A stretch of DNA of 64,000 nucleotides from Actinomadura sp. K4S16 (GTDB lineage: Bacteria > Actinomycetota > Actinomycetes > Streptosporangiales > Streptosporangiaceae): assembly GCF_008327685.1 (NCBI RefSeq), contig NZ_BDDE01000020.1, forward strand, positions 124,001 to 188,000, given 5' to 3'. The translations under genes and the position numbers were made by a program. Within the stretch, counting starts at the first letter, position 1; each line of letters opens with the position of its first letter. Below are positions 8,949-16,619 of the stretch, in pieces. A model generated the notes under the pieces. That model had not been told where the DNA came from. It searched no databases and saw only the letters and a program-made list of their open reading frames with translations.

Positions 8949-10358
8949 ATGCCCGCCGACAGTGACGGGACGGACGCTCCCGGACGGCTGAGGCGCCTCG
9001 CGCCGGTGCTGACAGGGCTCACCGCCCTGGTGTGCGCACTCGGCTGGCTGCAGAAGCAGCCGTGCGCGTCGGTGCGGTTCGACTTCCTCAAGACGACGGC
9101 GAACGCCTGCTACACCGACGTCTACCCGCTCTACTACGTGCGCGGGCTCAACGACGGGAAGATCCCGTACTTCGACGCGTTCGCCGGCTCCGACATCCGC
9201 CACGTCGAGTACCCGGTGCTGAGCGGCGGCTTCATGCAGCTCGTCGCGTGGCTGGTCGAGCCGTTCGGAGCGGACGGGCGCGGGCTCGCGTTCTACAACG
9301 TCACCGTCCTGCTCCTCGCCGTCCTCGCGGTCGTCGCCGTCCTCGCCACCGCGTACGCGGCCGGACGCCGCTCCCTGCGCACCGGCCTGATGGTGGCGCT
9401 GTCCCCCGCGCTGCTGCTCACCGCCTACATCAACTGGGACCTGCTGGCGGTGGCGCTGTCGGCGCTGGCGCTGGCCGCCTGGTCGGCGCGCCGGCCCGCC
9501 CTGGCAGGGGCGCTCCTCGGTCTGGCGATCGCGGCGAAGTTCTATCCGCTGCTGTTCCTCGGGCCGCTCGTCCTGCTGTGCGTCCGGGCCGGGCAGTGGC
9601 GCGCCATGGGCCGGATGCTCGCCGGCACGGCCGCCGGGTGGCTGGCCGTGAACCTGCCCGTGATGCTCTTCGCGTGGGACGGGTGGAAGGAGTTCTACAC
9701 CTTCAGCCAGAAGCGCGGCATCGACTGGGGCTCGATCTTCTTCGTCCTGCAGGACCACGGGCTCGAGAAGCCCGCCTCCGACACCGACCTGCTCAACCTG
9801 ATCGGCACGGGAACGTTCCTCTTCCTCGCCGCCGGAATCGCCGTGCTGGCCTTGGCCGCCCCGCGCCGCCCGCGGCTGCCGCAGCTGATGTTCCTCGTGC
9901 TGGTCGCGTTCATGCTGCCGAACAAGGTCTGGTCGCCGCAGTACGTCCTGTGGCTGCTGCCGCTCGCGGTGCTGGCCCGCCCGAAGCTGCCGGCGTTCGT
10001 CGCCTGGCAGCTCGGCGAGATCGCCTACTTCTTCGGCATCTGGTGGTACCTGCTGTCGGTGTCCGCCCAGACCCAGGGCGCCGACCTGTCCGGGACGCTG
10101 TCGGCGGTCCTGAGCCTCGACGCTCCGGACGGCGGGATCGGCAAGGACGTCTACTCGCTGGCGCTGCTCGCCCGCTTCGTGACCGTCCTCGCACTGGCAG
10201 TGCTGGTGGTGCGGGACGTCCTGGTCCCGTCCGCCGACGTCGTCCGGTCGGACGGGGACGACGACCCGGCGGGCGGCGTCCTCGACGGCGCGCCCGATGT
10301 GGTGGCCCTGGGACGCCGGCGCGGCGACCACCACGTCAGCGTCCCCCAGCCCTCCTGA
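8949..10358 (+). CDS. GT87-family polyprenol-phosphate-mannose-dependent mannosyltransferase
   Basis: Multi-spanning membrane protein of about 469 residues, of the DUF2029/GT87 family that transfers mannose from polyprenyl-phosphomannose to cell-envelope glycolipids or glycans on the outer face of the membrane. About ten hydrophobic segments; the conserved VEYPVLSG loop after the first segment, YINWDLLAVAL and AAKFYPLLFL are family hallmarks. I chose ATG 8949 because GGAGAGG precedes it; in-frame starts also exist at 8913 (TTG) and 8922 (ATG). The place after a class A PBP matches M. tuberculosis Rv0051 after ponA1, so a role in envelope assembly is likely. The acceptor is unknown. Confidence 0.85.
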   Translation: MPADSDGTDAPGRLRRLAPVLTGLTALVCALGWLQKQPCASVRFDFLKTTANACYTDVYPLYYVRGLNDGKIPYFDAFAGSDIRHVEYPVLSGGFMQLVAWLVEPFGADGRGLAFYNVTVLLLAVLAVVAVLATAYAAGRRSLRTGLMVALSPALLLTAYINWDLLAVALSALALAAWSARRPALAGALLGLAIAAKFYPLLFLGPLVLLCVRAGQWRAMGRMLAGTAAGWLAVNLPVMLFAWDGWKEFYTFSQKRGIDWGSIFFVLQDHGLEKPASDTDLLNLIGTGTFLFLAAGIAVLALAAPRRPRLPQLMFLVLVAFMLPNKVWSPQYVLWLLPLAVLARPKLPAFVAWQLGEIAYFFGIWWYLLSVSAQTQGADLSGTLSAVLSLDAPDGGIGKDVYSLALLARFVTVLALAVLVVRDVLVPSADVVRSDGDDDPAGGVLDGAPDVVALGRRRGDHHVSVPQPS

Positions 10359-10392
10359 GGATCAGCCTTTCCGAACCTCGGCCCTCCCGGGG

Positions 10393-11337
10393 TCAGCCGC
10401 CTTCCCCGACCCGCGGCCGCAGCGCGTCGATGAACCATTCGAACAGCGGCGTCAGCGTCGGCGGGACGGGCCAGCCGTTGATGACGGCGAGCAGCTGCCA
10501 GTACCGCTCGGCGCGGCGGTCGGTGCCGATATCCAGCCGGTGCAGCAGGTCGCGCCGGAACGCGGCGCCGTCGGCGGCGTCCCACGTCTCGGCGAAGGCG
10601 CGGACCAGCTCGTCCACCACGGGACGGGCGTCGTCCGAGCGCGGGTCGACGCCGTCCGCGACGGCCTGCTCGACCTTCTGGCGGGTCAGGTCGGCGAGGG
10701 CGGCGGCGCCGTCCGGGAGGCCGCCGTCCGCGACCTCGGCCGCCTGGAACTCGGCCATCCGCCGCACCGAGGCCCGGAAGCCGGAGTCGCCGACCAGTTC
10801 GGCCAGCTCGACCCAGGCGTCGACCTGCTCGGGCTCGGGGTCGTCGGGCAGCTCCGGCAGCGCGGCGCGCATCTTCTCCGCGAAGCCGGGGTGGACGTCG
10901 AGCCCCGCGAAGGACTCGTCGATGAAGTCGGTGATGATCCGGCGCCGCTCCTCGTCGGAAAGCCGGGCGAGCCTGTGCATGAGTTCTATCTCCTCCGGGG
11001 TCGATCCGCGTTTCGCCACCGCCCGCAGCACGGCCCGGCGCAGCCTGAGCGTGCGGATCTGCACGTCCAGCGCGTCCGCGTGCGCCGCCGCGACCTGCCC
11101 GACGCCGACCTCCCGGTCCAGCAGCCGCTGGACGGTGGCGAGGTCGACGCCGAGGTCGCGCAGCGTGCGCACCAGGTCGAGGCGCGCGGCGGCGTCCGCG
11201 TCGTAGAGCCGGTAGCCGGCCTCGGTACGGCGGGTGGGCGGGACGACACCGGCGTCGGAGTAGAACCGGATCGTCCGCACCGAGAGCCCGGTGCGGCGTG
11301 CCAGTTCGCCGATCGTGTACATGGTGTCGCCGTCCAT
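10393..11337 (-). CDS. MerR-family transcriptional regulator, long effector domain
   Basis: About 314 residues. The N-terminal MerR winged helix is clear: YTIGELARRTGLSVRTIRFY, then GVVPPTRRTEAGYRLYD (about residues 7-45) and a helix pair to about 75. The long helical C-terminal region, with a TipAS-like appearance, has no Cys cluster, so a metal sensor is unlikely and an organic ligand is more probable (inference). Starts at 11337 and 11322 (ATG) and 11346 (GTG) are possible; GAGGGG lies just upstream of 11337. It converges with the GT87 gene and no target gene is obvious; the hairpin at 11432-11467 separates it from the next minus-strand gene. Confidence 0.85.
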   Translation of the reverse strand: MDGDTMYTIGELARRTGLSVRTIRFYSDAGVVPPTRRTEAGYRLYDADAAARLDLVRTLRDLGVDLATVQRLLDREVGVGQVAAAHADALDVQIRTLRLRRAVLRAVAKRGSTPEEIELMHRLARLSDEERRRIITDFIDESFAGLDVHPGFAEKMRAALPELPDDPEPEQVDAWVELAELVGDSGFRASVRRMAEFQAAEVADGGLPDGAAALADLTRQKVEQAVADGVDPRSDDARPVVDELVRAFAETWDAADGAAFRRDLLHRLDIGTDRRAERYWQLLAVINGWPVPPTLTPLFEWFIDALRPRVGEGG

Positions 11338-11431
11338 GCCCCTCACCCTGAGGCCTCCAGCCGGTGGAGACTCAACCCCGGACTTCGCACGCTCTCACAA
11401 TTCCGTGCGCCGCCAAGGGCGCGGGTAGGGA

Positions 11432-11467
11432 AAGGCCCGTCCGGGCGGGTTCGCCGGGACGGGCCTT
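11432..11467 (-). terminator. Terminator hairpin
   Basis: Perfect 11-bp stem, AAGGCCCGTCC at 11432-11442 with its complement at 11457-11467, and an inner GGCG/CGCC pair. It lies 22 bases past the stop of the minus-strand gene at 11490-11957. Confidence 0.8.
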
Positions 11468-11489
11468 CGGGGTCCTTCTGGGGTCGGGC

Positions 11490-11957
11490 TCAGTCCTCGT
11501 GAGCGGGATCGGCGACGGTGGGGGTGGTGCCTTCGCGGCGGGCGCGGCGGACGTCCTCGACGAACTCGCGGGAGAACATCGCGGACAGGGTGGCGACGCC
11601 GCCGCGGTGGACGCGGATCTCCCCGTGCCGGATCTCCCCGGTGACGCGGATCGCGCGGCCGCCGCCGTTCTCGCCCGTCCAGTCCTTGACGCGGCCGCGG
11701 CCGGTGTAGCGCAGGTCCCAGTGGTCGATCCGGGCGTCCTGCGGGACCAGCAGCTTCACCATCGAGTGGTCGAGGTCGACCGCGATCTCGATGTCGCCGT
11801 CCGGGATCCGCGGCGAGCGCAGGTCCAGCACGACCATGCCGCGGCGGGCGCGGACCTCGAAGCGGCGGCCGGTCGTCCAGTGGCCGAGCTTCTTGACGGT
11901 CTCGTAGTGGGCCTGGACGCGGGTCGCGGTGCCGGCGGTGGTGGGCGCGGTGTTCAT
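11490..11957 (-). CDS. Conserved-looking protein of unknown function
   Basis: About 155 residues from the ATG at 11957, which has AGAGG upstream; an earlier ATG at 11984 has no such site. No signal peptide or membrane segment. The middle (about residues 30-125) is a run of short alternating hydrophobic/charged stretches (RRFEVRARRGMVVLDLRSP, GDIEIAVDLDHSMVKLLVP, IRVTGEIRHGEIRVHRGG) suggesting an all-beta or beta-helical fold similar in texture to bacterial DUF1707/LiaF-C-like domains; that resemblance is an impression, not a match I can prove. It stands alone between terminators and behind several nested palindromes that may control it. Confidence 0.7.
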   Translation of the reverse strand: MNTAPTTAGTATRVQAHYETVKKLGHWTTGRRFEVRARRGMVVLDLRSPRIPDGDIEIAVDLDHSMVKLLVPQDARIDHWDLRYTGRGRVKDWTGENGGGRAIRVTGEIRHGEIRVHRGGVATLSAMFSREFVEDVRRARREGTTPTVADPAHED

Positions 11958-11991
11958 CTCTGTGTTCCTCTCGGAATCGGGCAACTACCTC

Positions 11992-12040
11992 GCTCTAAGA
12001 GCTGCTCGCTTACTGAGCATCTCTCTATTCGAGAGAATAG
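11992..12040. promoter_or_regulatory. Nested palindromes upstream of 11490-11957
   Basis: Three inverted repeats lie within 50 bases: GCTCT-A-AGAGC (11992-12002), and overlapping CTATTC-GAGA-GAATAG (12025-12040) and CTCTC/GAGAG (12021-12035). They lie 35-83 bases upstream of the minus-strand gene start, where a repressor would act. No regulator gene is adjacent. Confidence 0.45.
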
Positions 12041-12156
12041 GGAACGGCGAAAGGCGTGTCAAGGGACGCTCGGAGCGGTAGGGAACGCCTTGGCCGCGGC
12101 CTCGGCGGCATGCGCGGACGCGCGATGGACGCCCTGGACGTTGAACGCCGCCGCCG

Positions 12157-12180
12157 CACTCCTCCGTTGAAGGAGGTGTG
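12157..12180 (+). promoter_or_regulatory. Hairpin masking the Shine-Dalgarno of a small ORF
   Basis: CAC-T-CCTCC (12157-12165) can pair with GGAGG-T-GTG (12172-12180) around the 6-base loop GTTGAA, with one T:T mismatch. The right arm is the near-perfect Shine-Dalgarno AAGGAGGTG of the ORF at 12184. Folding would therefore block translation initiation, as in RNA thermometers or leader-peptide switches. Confidence 0.5.
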
Positions 12181-12183
12181 ACC

Positions 12184-12306
12184 ATGGCCGTAAATCTGCC
12201 GATATCGGAGGTTCTGCGGCTTATGTGGGGGAACGGAAGGCGGCGGGTGGGGCTGGCCGCCCGCTCCCCGCGGACCTGCGGGGACGCCGGAACTCCCGGG
12301 AGATGA
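12184..12306 (+). CDS. 40-residue ORF with strong ribosome binding site, upstream of barstar gene
   Basis: ATG with an almost ideal AAGGAGGTG nine bases ahead. The 40-residue product (MAVNLPISEVLRLMWGNGRR..., Arg/Gly-rich C-terminal half) has no recognised domain. Its TGA (12304-12306) is followed one base later by the GTG of the barstar-like gene, an arrangement typical of translational coupling. The strong initiation site argues that it is translated; the role, leader peptide or small regulatory protein, cannot be read from sequence. It is not a barnase, being far too short and lacking the catalytic Glu/Arg/His pattern. Confidence 0.5.
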   Translation: MAVNLPISEVLRLMWGNGRRRVGLAARSPRTCGDAGTPGR

Positions 12307-12307
12307 C

Positions 12308-12775
12308 GTGAACGCGGACCAAGCGCTGACCGAGCTGCTGGCCGGACGGCTGGAACCGGGCGTCTACCAGTGGCGGATGCCGCCGGTGCCGGGCGCGGTC
12401 GGTGACACGAACTGGATGGAGCGGGCCGAGGAGGCCGGCTGGCGGGGCTTCTACCTCGATGGGCGCCGCGCGCGGACGGAGGAGGCGTTCCTGCGGCTGT
12501 GCGCCGGCGTCTTCGATCCGCCGGAGGGAGCGGGCGCCGGCTGGGACGATCTCGGCAGGTACCTCAGGGACCTGTCGTGGGCGCCGGCGAAACACGGCTA
12601 CATGGTGCTGTACGAGTCGTGGGCCGACCTGGCCGAGACGGACCCGGCGTCGCTGCGCGCCGTCCTGGACGTTTTCGCCGCGGCGGTGAAGACGTGGCGG
12701 GACACCCCCACCCCCATGACGGTGCTGATGTCGAGCGTCGGCGTGGAGGTGGCGGGCGTGCCCCGGCTCGTCTGA
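12308..12775 (+). CDS. Barstar-family ribonuclease inhibitor, orphan
   Basis: 155 residues, GTG start one base after the preceding small ORF. A central FYLDGRRARTEEAFLRLCAGVFDPPEGAG... segment followed by WDDLGRYLRDLSW (about residues 49-97) matches barstar: strand-helix with the acidic helix that plugs the active site of barnase-type RNases. Barstar homologs neutralise secreted or contact-delivered ribonucleases in the cytoplasm. No barnase or polymorphic-toxin gene is adjacent, so this is an orphan immunity gene by appearance; it may protect against toxins from other strains (inference). It converges with the DUF4190 gene with only four bases between stops. Confidence 0.8.
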   Translation: MNADQALTELLAGRLEPGVYQWRMPPVPGAVGDTNWMERAEEAGWRGFYLDGRRARTEEAFLRLCAGVFDPPEGAGAGWDDLGRYLRDLSWAPAKHGYMVLYESWADLAETDPASLRAVLDVFAAAVKTWRDTPTPMTVLMSSVGVEVAGVPRLV

Positions 12776-12779
12776 ACGG

Positions 12780-13166
12780 TCAGTACGTGCTGCCGGACGT
12801 GGCGCCGCTGCCCACGATCATCGCCCACAGGCCGATGTAGAAGATCCAGAAGATCAGCCACCCGGCGGACACGATGTAGCCGAGGACGAGACCGGCGACG
12901 GCCATGCCGTGGCCGCCCTCGCGCGTCCGCTTGATCTGGTTCAGCGAGACGTGCCCGAAGATGATCGCCAGGATCGACGTCAGCCCGCAGGCGAAGAAGC
13001 CGATGAGCCCGCACACCAGCGACGCGGTCGCCATCCCGTTGGTCGGCGCGGTGACCGGGGTCGACGACCCGTAGTAGTGGTGCTGGACCGCGGGCTGCTG
13101 GGAGTAGGACTGGGCGTAGGGGTCCTGCGCTCCGTAGCCGTAGGGGTCGTAAGGGGGCTGTGCCAT
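12780..13166 (-). CDS. DUF4190-domain membrane protein
   Basis: 128 residues. The first 40 are rich in Pro, Tyr and Gln (PYDPYGYGAQDPYAQ), followed by two membrane segments (about 47-72 and 92-118) joined by GHVSLNQIKRTREGGHGMAVAG, the signature loop of DUF4190 proteins of actinobacteria. Function is unknown for the family; such proteins often accompany envelope or cell-division genes. GGGAAG precedes the start. Confidence 0.8.
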   Translation of the reverse strand: MAQPPYDPYGYGAQDPYAQSYSQQPAVQHHYYGSSTPVTAPTNGMATASLVCGLIGFFACGLTSILAIIFGHVSLNQIKRTREGGHGMAVAGLVLGYIVSAGWLIFWIFYIGLWAMIVGSGATSGSTY

Positions 13167-13351
13167 GTGCTTCCCGATCGGTTCGCGCGCCCGCCGCCGG
13201 AGAGAGCACGCGTGCGCTGAGGGCTGGTTCCGGATTATGCCAGTGTGACGTGATCTTCGGACTTTGTCGTCAGGCTGGGCCTACGCGCGTTTAGATGCCG
13301 CGCCCGCCACCGCGGTTCCCGGACTCCGGCGACGATCCCGACTCTGCTTCG

Positions 13352-14125
13352 TCAGAGCTTGGAACGCAACCAGGAAATGTCGTCGGCCTGGCCCTCAGAG
13401 GGCGTCTCCACCACGACCGGGGCGCCCGCCGCCCGGACCACGCCGAGGATCAGCTCGGGGTCGATGCTGCCACTGCCCAGGTTGGCGTGCCGGTCGGCCC
13501 CCGACCCGAACGAATCGCGGCTGTCGTTGCAGTGCACCAGGTCGATGCGGCCGGTTATGGCCTTGATCCGGTCGACGGCGTCGACCAGTTCCTCCCCCGC
13601 CGCGTGCGCGTGGCAGGTGTCGAGGCAGAAACCGAGCTTGGACTCCAGCCCCGGGACGCCCGACAGCACCTCCCACAGCCGCGCGATCCGGTCGAACTTG
13701 CGCGCCATCGCGTTCCCGCCGCCCGCGGTGTTCTCGATGTAGACCGGAATCGGACACTCGACCCGCTCGAACACCTTGCGCCAGTTCTCGAAGCCGGTCT
13801 CCGGGTCGTCGTCCTTCAGCACGTGCCCGCCGTGCACGATCAGCGCCTTGGCGCCGATCGACGCGGCCGCCTCCAGCTGCTGGGTGAGGTTCTTGCGGCT
13901 CGGGATCCGGATCCGGTTGTTGGACGTCGCCACGTTGATCGTGTACGGGGCGTGCACGTACACGTCCACGCCGGAGCCCTCCAGCGCCTCCACGCCCTCG
14001 GGCAGGACCGGCTTCTTCCACCCCTGCGGGTCGCCGAGGAAGAACTGGACGACGTCGGCGCCGACCGCGCGGGCGTTGTCGAGCGGGTTGGTCTGGTCGA
14101 CGTGGGCTCCGATGCGCATGCTCAC
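13352..14125 (-). CDS. nfo: Deoxyribonuclease IV (AP endonuclease)
   Basis: TIM-barrel endonuclease IV of about 257 residues that cuts DNA 5' of abasic sites in base excision repair, using three zinc ions. Metal-ligand motifs are present in order: HAPYTIN, VHGGH, YIENTAGGG, GFCLDTCHAHAAG, HCNDS followed by GSGADRHANLGSG, and a final VVETPSEG. The listed start is GTG; an ATG six bases in is equally possible. Slightly shorter than E. coli Nfo but complete. It may be cotranscribed with the small membrane protein gene upstream on the same strand, 49 bases away. Confidence 0.92.
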   Translation of the reverse strand: MSMRIGAHVDQTNPLDNARAVGADVVQFFLGDPQGWKKPVLPEGVEALEGSGVDVYVHAPYTINVATSNNRIRIPSRKNLTQQLEAAASIGAKALIVHGGHVLKDDDPETGFENWRKVFERVECPIPVYIENTAGGGNAMARKFDRIARLWEVLSGVPGLESKLGFCLDTCHAHAAGEELVDAVDRIKAITGRIDLVHCNDSRDSFGSGADRHANLGSGSIDPELILGVVRAAGAPVVVETPSEGQADDISWLRSKL

Positions 14126-14174
14126 GAGACTAGCCGCGCCCTCGGACAGGGCGGGCGGGATCCCGGGCCGGCGG

Positions 14175-14489
14175 TCAGAGCGAGAAGCCCCCGTGGCTCA
14201 GCGCGAAGCCGGCGCCGACGAACGCGGCGACCATGCCGATCACGTTCAGCCACCGCTCGTTCGTCGTCGCGGAGATCATCTGGGAGTACAGGGCGACCGG
14301 CAGGCCGATCACGCCGAGGAGCGCCCCGGCGAAGTGGGTCGCGGGGATCCAGCCGAGGATCAGCGCCGCGATGCCGAGCGTGAGCGCGGCCACCGCCAGC
14401 ACGTCCTGCCGCCGGTGCGGGCCGGCCTCGCTCTGTGCGCGGGAGGCGCGCTCGCGCTGCGCGCCGCTGCCGGTCGCCTGCTGGGACAT
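14175..14489 (-). CDS. Small membrane protein of unknown function
   Basis: 104 residues from the ATG at 14489, which follows GGAGGATCCCG; the frame extends further upstream but without a comparable initiation site. After a charged N-terminus of about 27 residues there are three hydrophobic segments (about 29-48, 50-70, 80-100). No family recognised. The gene lies upstream of nfo on the same strand. Confidence 0.65.
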   Translation of the reverse strand: MSQQATGSGAQRERASRAQSEAGPHRRQDVLAVAALTLGIAALILGWIPATHFAGALLGVIGLPVALYSQMISATTNERWLNVIGMVAAFVGAGFALSHGGFSL

Positions 14490-14706
14490 CGGGATCCTCC
14501 TCCAGCTCAGCTCCCGCGCCTCGGGCCAGACGGTGCGCGCGGGACCGGACGGACCATGCGGGTAAAGGAATGCCCAGCCGAGACGAAGATCAATCGGGGC
14601 CGGGCACGGAATGTCGGCGGCACCCGGTACGGTCGAACACGGATTCGAGAACACCGGCTCGGGTCCGCCCCCGAGGGGAAGCGGGGAGGAGCAGGAGGTG
14701 CAGACC

Positions 14707-14874
14707 GTGAGGGAAGCGGAGTTGGGGCTCATCGGTGACGCGGAGCTCGTCGAGGAGCTGTCGATGCTGACGACCCAGGCCGCCCGCATGCGAGCCCGCA
14801 TGGCGGACATCATGGCCGAACTGGAACGCCGCCGCTGTACCGCCCGGGCCGCCCAACCCAAGGCGAGGCACTGA
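14707..14874 (+). CDS. Small coiled-coil protein
   Basis: A 55-residue product if the GTG at 14707 is used; AGGAGGT lies 11 bases before it and decides the start over upstream in-frame codons (for example ATG 14611). The sequence is an amphipathic helix (VEELSMLTTQAARMRARMADIMAELE) with a basic tail, so a small coiled-coil is likely. No family recognised. The first copy of the dispersed repeat starts one base after its stop. Confidence 0.55.
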   Translation: MREAELGLIGDAELVEELSMLTTQAARMRARMADIMAELERRRCTARAAQPKARH

Positions 14875-14875
14875 G

Positions 14876-15090
14876 CTGTGTTTTCCACAGTCCCGGCCCA
14901 CTTCGCTCGCCTGGCGGCTGTGTTTGCCACAGTCCCGGCCCACGTAGCTCGCCTGGCGGCTCGCTACGTGACCGGGCCTGGGCGAACGCGGCATCGCTTC
15001 GCGATCTGCCCGGTTCCGCTCGCCTCCGGCTTCGCTCCACCGGGCAGGTCACGCGTTCGCGCGCGTGGCCGAGGCCACTTCGAGACAGGC
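14876..15090 (+). repeat. Dispersed structured repeat, copy 1
   Basis: 215 bases. Begins with two tandem 42-base units (14876-14917, 14918-14959; each CTGTGTTTNCCACAG... ending CTCGCCTGGCGG), then a conserved body to CGAGACAGGC. Stems: TGTG/CACA inside each unit; CACGTAGC (14941-14948) with GCTACGTG (14963-14970); GATCTGCCCGGT (15003-15014) with ACCGGGCAGGTC (15039-15050). Further copies lie at 18420-18586 and 62720-62932, each just after a stop codon and in the same orientation relative to the gene before it. Confidence 0.9.
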
Positions 15091-15271
15091 ACTGGAAGCC
15101 CATGGCGCACACCGGCGGCGTGCGTTCTGCTCCGGGAACCGGCACGAGCTGCCTGTGGGTCGATCCCCACACCCCGGGAAGGGCGGGGTACGAGCCGATT
15201 CCCTGCGCTCCGCTGCAGGAACCGGCTTGCGCACGTCTCAGTGTTGGTAGCCTGTATCGGTCTCGCGGCAG

Positions 15272-15343
15272 GTCCGCCCGGCGATCCGGGCCGGTGCCGC
15301 CGCGGCGGACGCAAGAGCCCTCCTGTCACGGAGAGACCGTGAC
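15272..15343 (+). promoter_or_regulatory. Structured leader of the rpsF operon
   Basis: Two perfect 7-bp stems precede rpsF: GTCCGCC (15272-15278) with GGCGGAC (15304-15310), and GTCACGG (15325-15331) with CCGTGAC (15337-15343, loop AGAGA). In many bacteria the S6:S18 complex binds a hairpin in this leader to repress the operon; this is a candidate for such a site, but I could not confirm the known motif. The sequence TAGCCT at 15248-15253 is a possible -10. An AGAGGAGG ribosome binding site follows at about 15355. Confidence 0.4.
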
Positions 15344-15374
15344 CGCATCAGTCCAGAGGAGGTAGGGACACAGC

Positions 15375-15665
15375 ATGCGTCGTTACGAACTCATGACCAT
15401 TCTCGACCCCGCCATCGACGAGCGCACCGCGGGTGCGGCGCTCGACCCGTTCCTGAAGGTCGTCAAGGACGGCGGCGGCAGCGTGGAGAAGGTCGACGTC
15501 TGGGGCCGCCGGCGCCTGGCGTACGACATCCAGAAGAAGTCCGAAGGCATCTACGCGGTGGTCGACCTGTCGGCTGAGCCTGCCACGGTCAAGGAGCTCG
15601 ACCGGCAGCTCAACCTGAGCGAGTCCATCCTCCGCACCAAGGTCATCCGCCCCGAGGTCCACTGA
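15375..15665 (+). CDS. rpsF: 30S ribosomal protein S6
   Basis: 96 residues, full length for actinobacterial S6. Starts MRRYELMTILDP and contains VDVWGRRRLAYDIQKKSEGIYAVVDLS, the conserved S6 core that contacts S18 on the 30S platform. Preceded by a strong AGAGGAGG site. First gene of the rpsF-ssb-rpsR-rplI operon, all on the plus strand with short gaps; the leader may be autoregulated by S6:S18. Confidence 0.97.
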   Translation: MRRYELMTILDPAIDERTAGAALDPFLKVVKDGGGSVEKVDVWGRRRLAYDIQKKSEGIYAVVDLSAEPATVKELDRQLNLSESILRTKVIRPEVH

Positions 15666-15702
15666 GCCCGGCTCAGCCCTCACACCAGCCGGAGCGAGCC
15701 CC

Positions 15703-16287
15703 ATGGCAGGCGACACCGTAATCACGATCGTCGGGAACCTCGTCGAGGACCCGAATCTGCGCTTCACCCCGAGCGGCCAGGCGGTCGCGTCGTTCCGCCT
15801 CGCCTCGACCCCGCGGTTCTTCGACCGCCAGTCGGGCGACTGGAAGGACGGGGAGGCGCTGTTCCTGACCTGCAACGTCTGGCGGCAGGCCGCCGAGAAC
15901 GTGGCCGAGACCCTGCAGCGCGGCATGCGGGTGATCGTGCAGGGACGCCTCAAGCAGCGCTCCTACGAGACCCGCGAGGGTGAGAAGCGCACCGTCTTCG
16001 AGGTCGAGGTCGACGAGGTCGGCCCGTCGCTGCGCAACGCCACCGCCAAGGTCAACAAGACCCAGCGGCAGGGCGGTGGCGGTCAAGGCGGCGGCGGCTT
16101 CGGCGGCGGCGGCGGCCAGGGCGGCGGCGGCTTCGGCGGCGGCGGCCAGGGCGGCGGCGGTTTCGGGGGCGGCCAGCAGGGCGGCGGCTTCGGCGGCGGC
16201 CAGCAGGGCGGCGCTCCGGCCGACGACCCCTGGGCCACCGGCGGTGGCGGTGGCGGCGGCGGATTCTCCGACGACCCGCCCTTCTAA
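15703..16287 (+). CDS. ssb: Single-stranded DNA-binding protein
   Basis: 194 residues. N-terminal OB fold (about 1-115: TVITIVGNLVEDPNLRFTPSGQAVASF, WRQAAENVAETLQRGMRVIVQGRL), a Gly/Gln-rich linker of about 60 residues encoded by GGC-rich repeats, and the acidic tip DDPPF that recruits repair and replication proteins. Coats single-stranded DNA in replication, recombination and repair. 37 bases after rpsF; same operon as rpsR and rplI. Confidence 0.97.
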   Translation: MAGDTVITIVGNLVEDPNLRFTPSGQAVASFRLASTPRFFDRQSGDWKDGEALFLTCNVWRQAAENVAETLQRGMRVIVQGRLKQRSYETREGEKRTVFEVEVDEVGPSLRNATAKVNKTQRQGGGGQGGGGFGGGGGQGGGGFGGGGQGGGGFGGGQQGGGFGGGQQGGAPADDPWATGGGGGGGGFSDDPPF

Positions 16288-16364
16288 GGCCTCCGGCACG
16301 ACCACGCAACAACGAGTACACGTCCATTCCCGCGTGAGCGGGGCTCTCCCAAAGGAGCACCACG

Positions 16365-16601
16365 ATGGCGAAGCCACCTCCCCGCAAGCCGAAGAAGAAG
16401 GTTTGCGTTTTCTGCCAGGAGAAGATCTCCTACGTCGACTACAAGGACACGGGCCTGCTGCGGAAGTTCATCTCCGACCGCGGCAAGATCCGTGCCCGGC
16501 GGGTGACCGGCAACTGCACCCAGCACCAGCGGGACGTCGCCACGGCGATCAAGAACGCCCGTGAGATGGCGCTGCTGCCGTACACCAGCACCGCGCGCTG
16601 A
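16365..16601 (+). CDS. rpsR: 30S ribosomal protein S18, zinc-binding (C+) form
   Basis: 78 residues; contains the S18 core DYKDTGLLRKFISDRGKIRARRVTG. Cys14, Cys17, Cys51 and His54 (CVFC...NCTQH) form a zinc ribbon, so this is the C+ type; actinobacteria often carry a second, zinc-free paralog induced by zinc starvation elsewhere. AAAGGAG precedes the ATG. Partner of S6 on the 30S platform. Confidence 0.97.
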   Translation: MAKPPPRKPKKKVCVFCQEKISYVDYKDTGLLRKFISDRGKIRARRVTGNCTQHQRDVATAIKNAREMALLPYTSTAR

Positions 16602-16619
16602 GGCAGGGGGTAAAGAATC

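Noticed and set aside
5484..10334. Very long minus-strand frame of 1616 codons opposite the PBP and GT87 genes
   Set aside because: Composition is that of an antisense shadow of GC-rich genes; the plus strand carries clear catalytic motifs.
11985..12185. 66-codon minus frame upstream of the 11490-11957 gene
   Set aside because: No ribosome site, no family, and it covers the palindromic control region.
15154..15171. TGTGGG/CCCACA hairpin after repeat copy 1 considered as tRNA or ncRNA part
   Set aside because: Too short and no cloverleaf or conserved RNA motif could be built.
14878..15342. Plus and minus frames inside repeat copy 1
   Set aside because: Frames differ between repeat copies, so the repeat is not coding.
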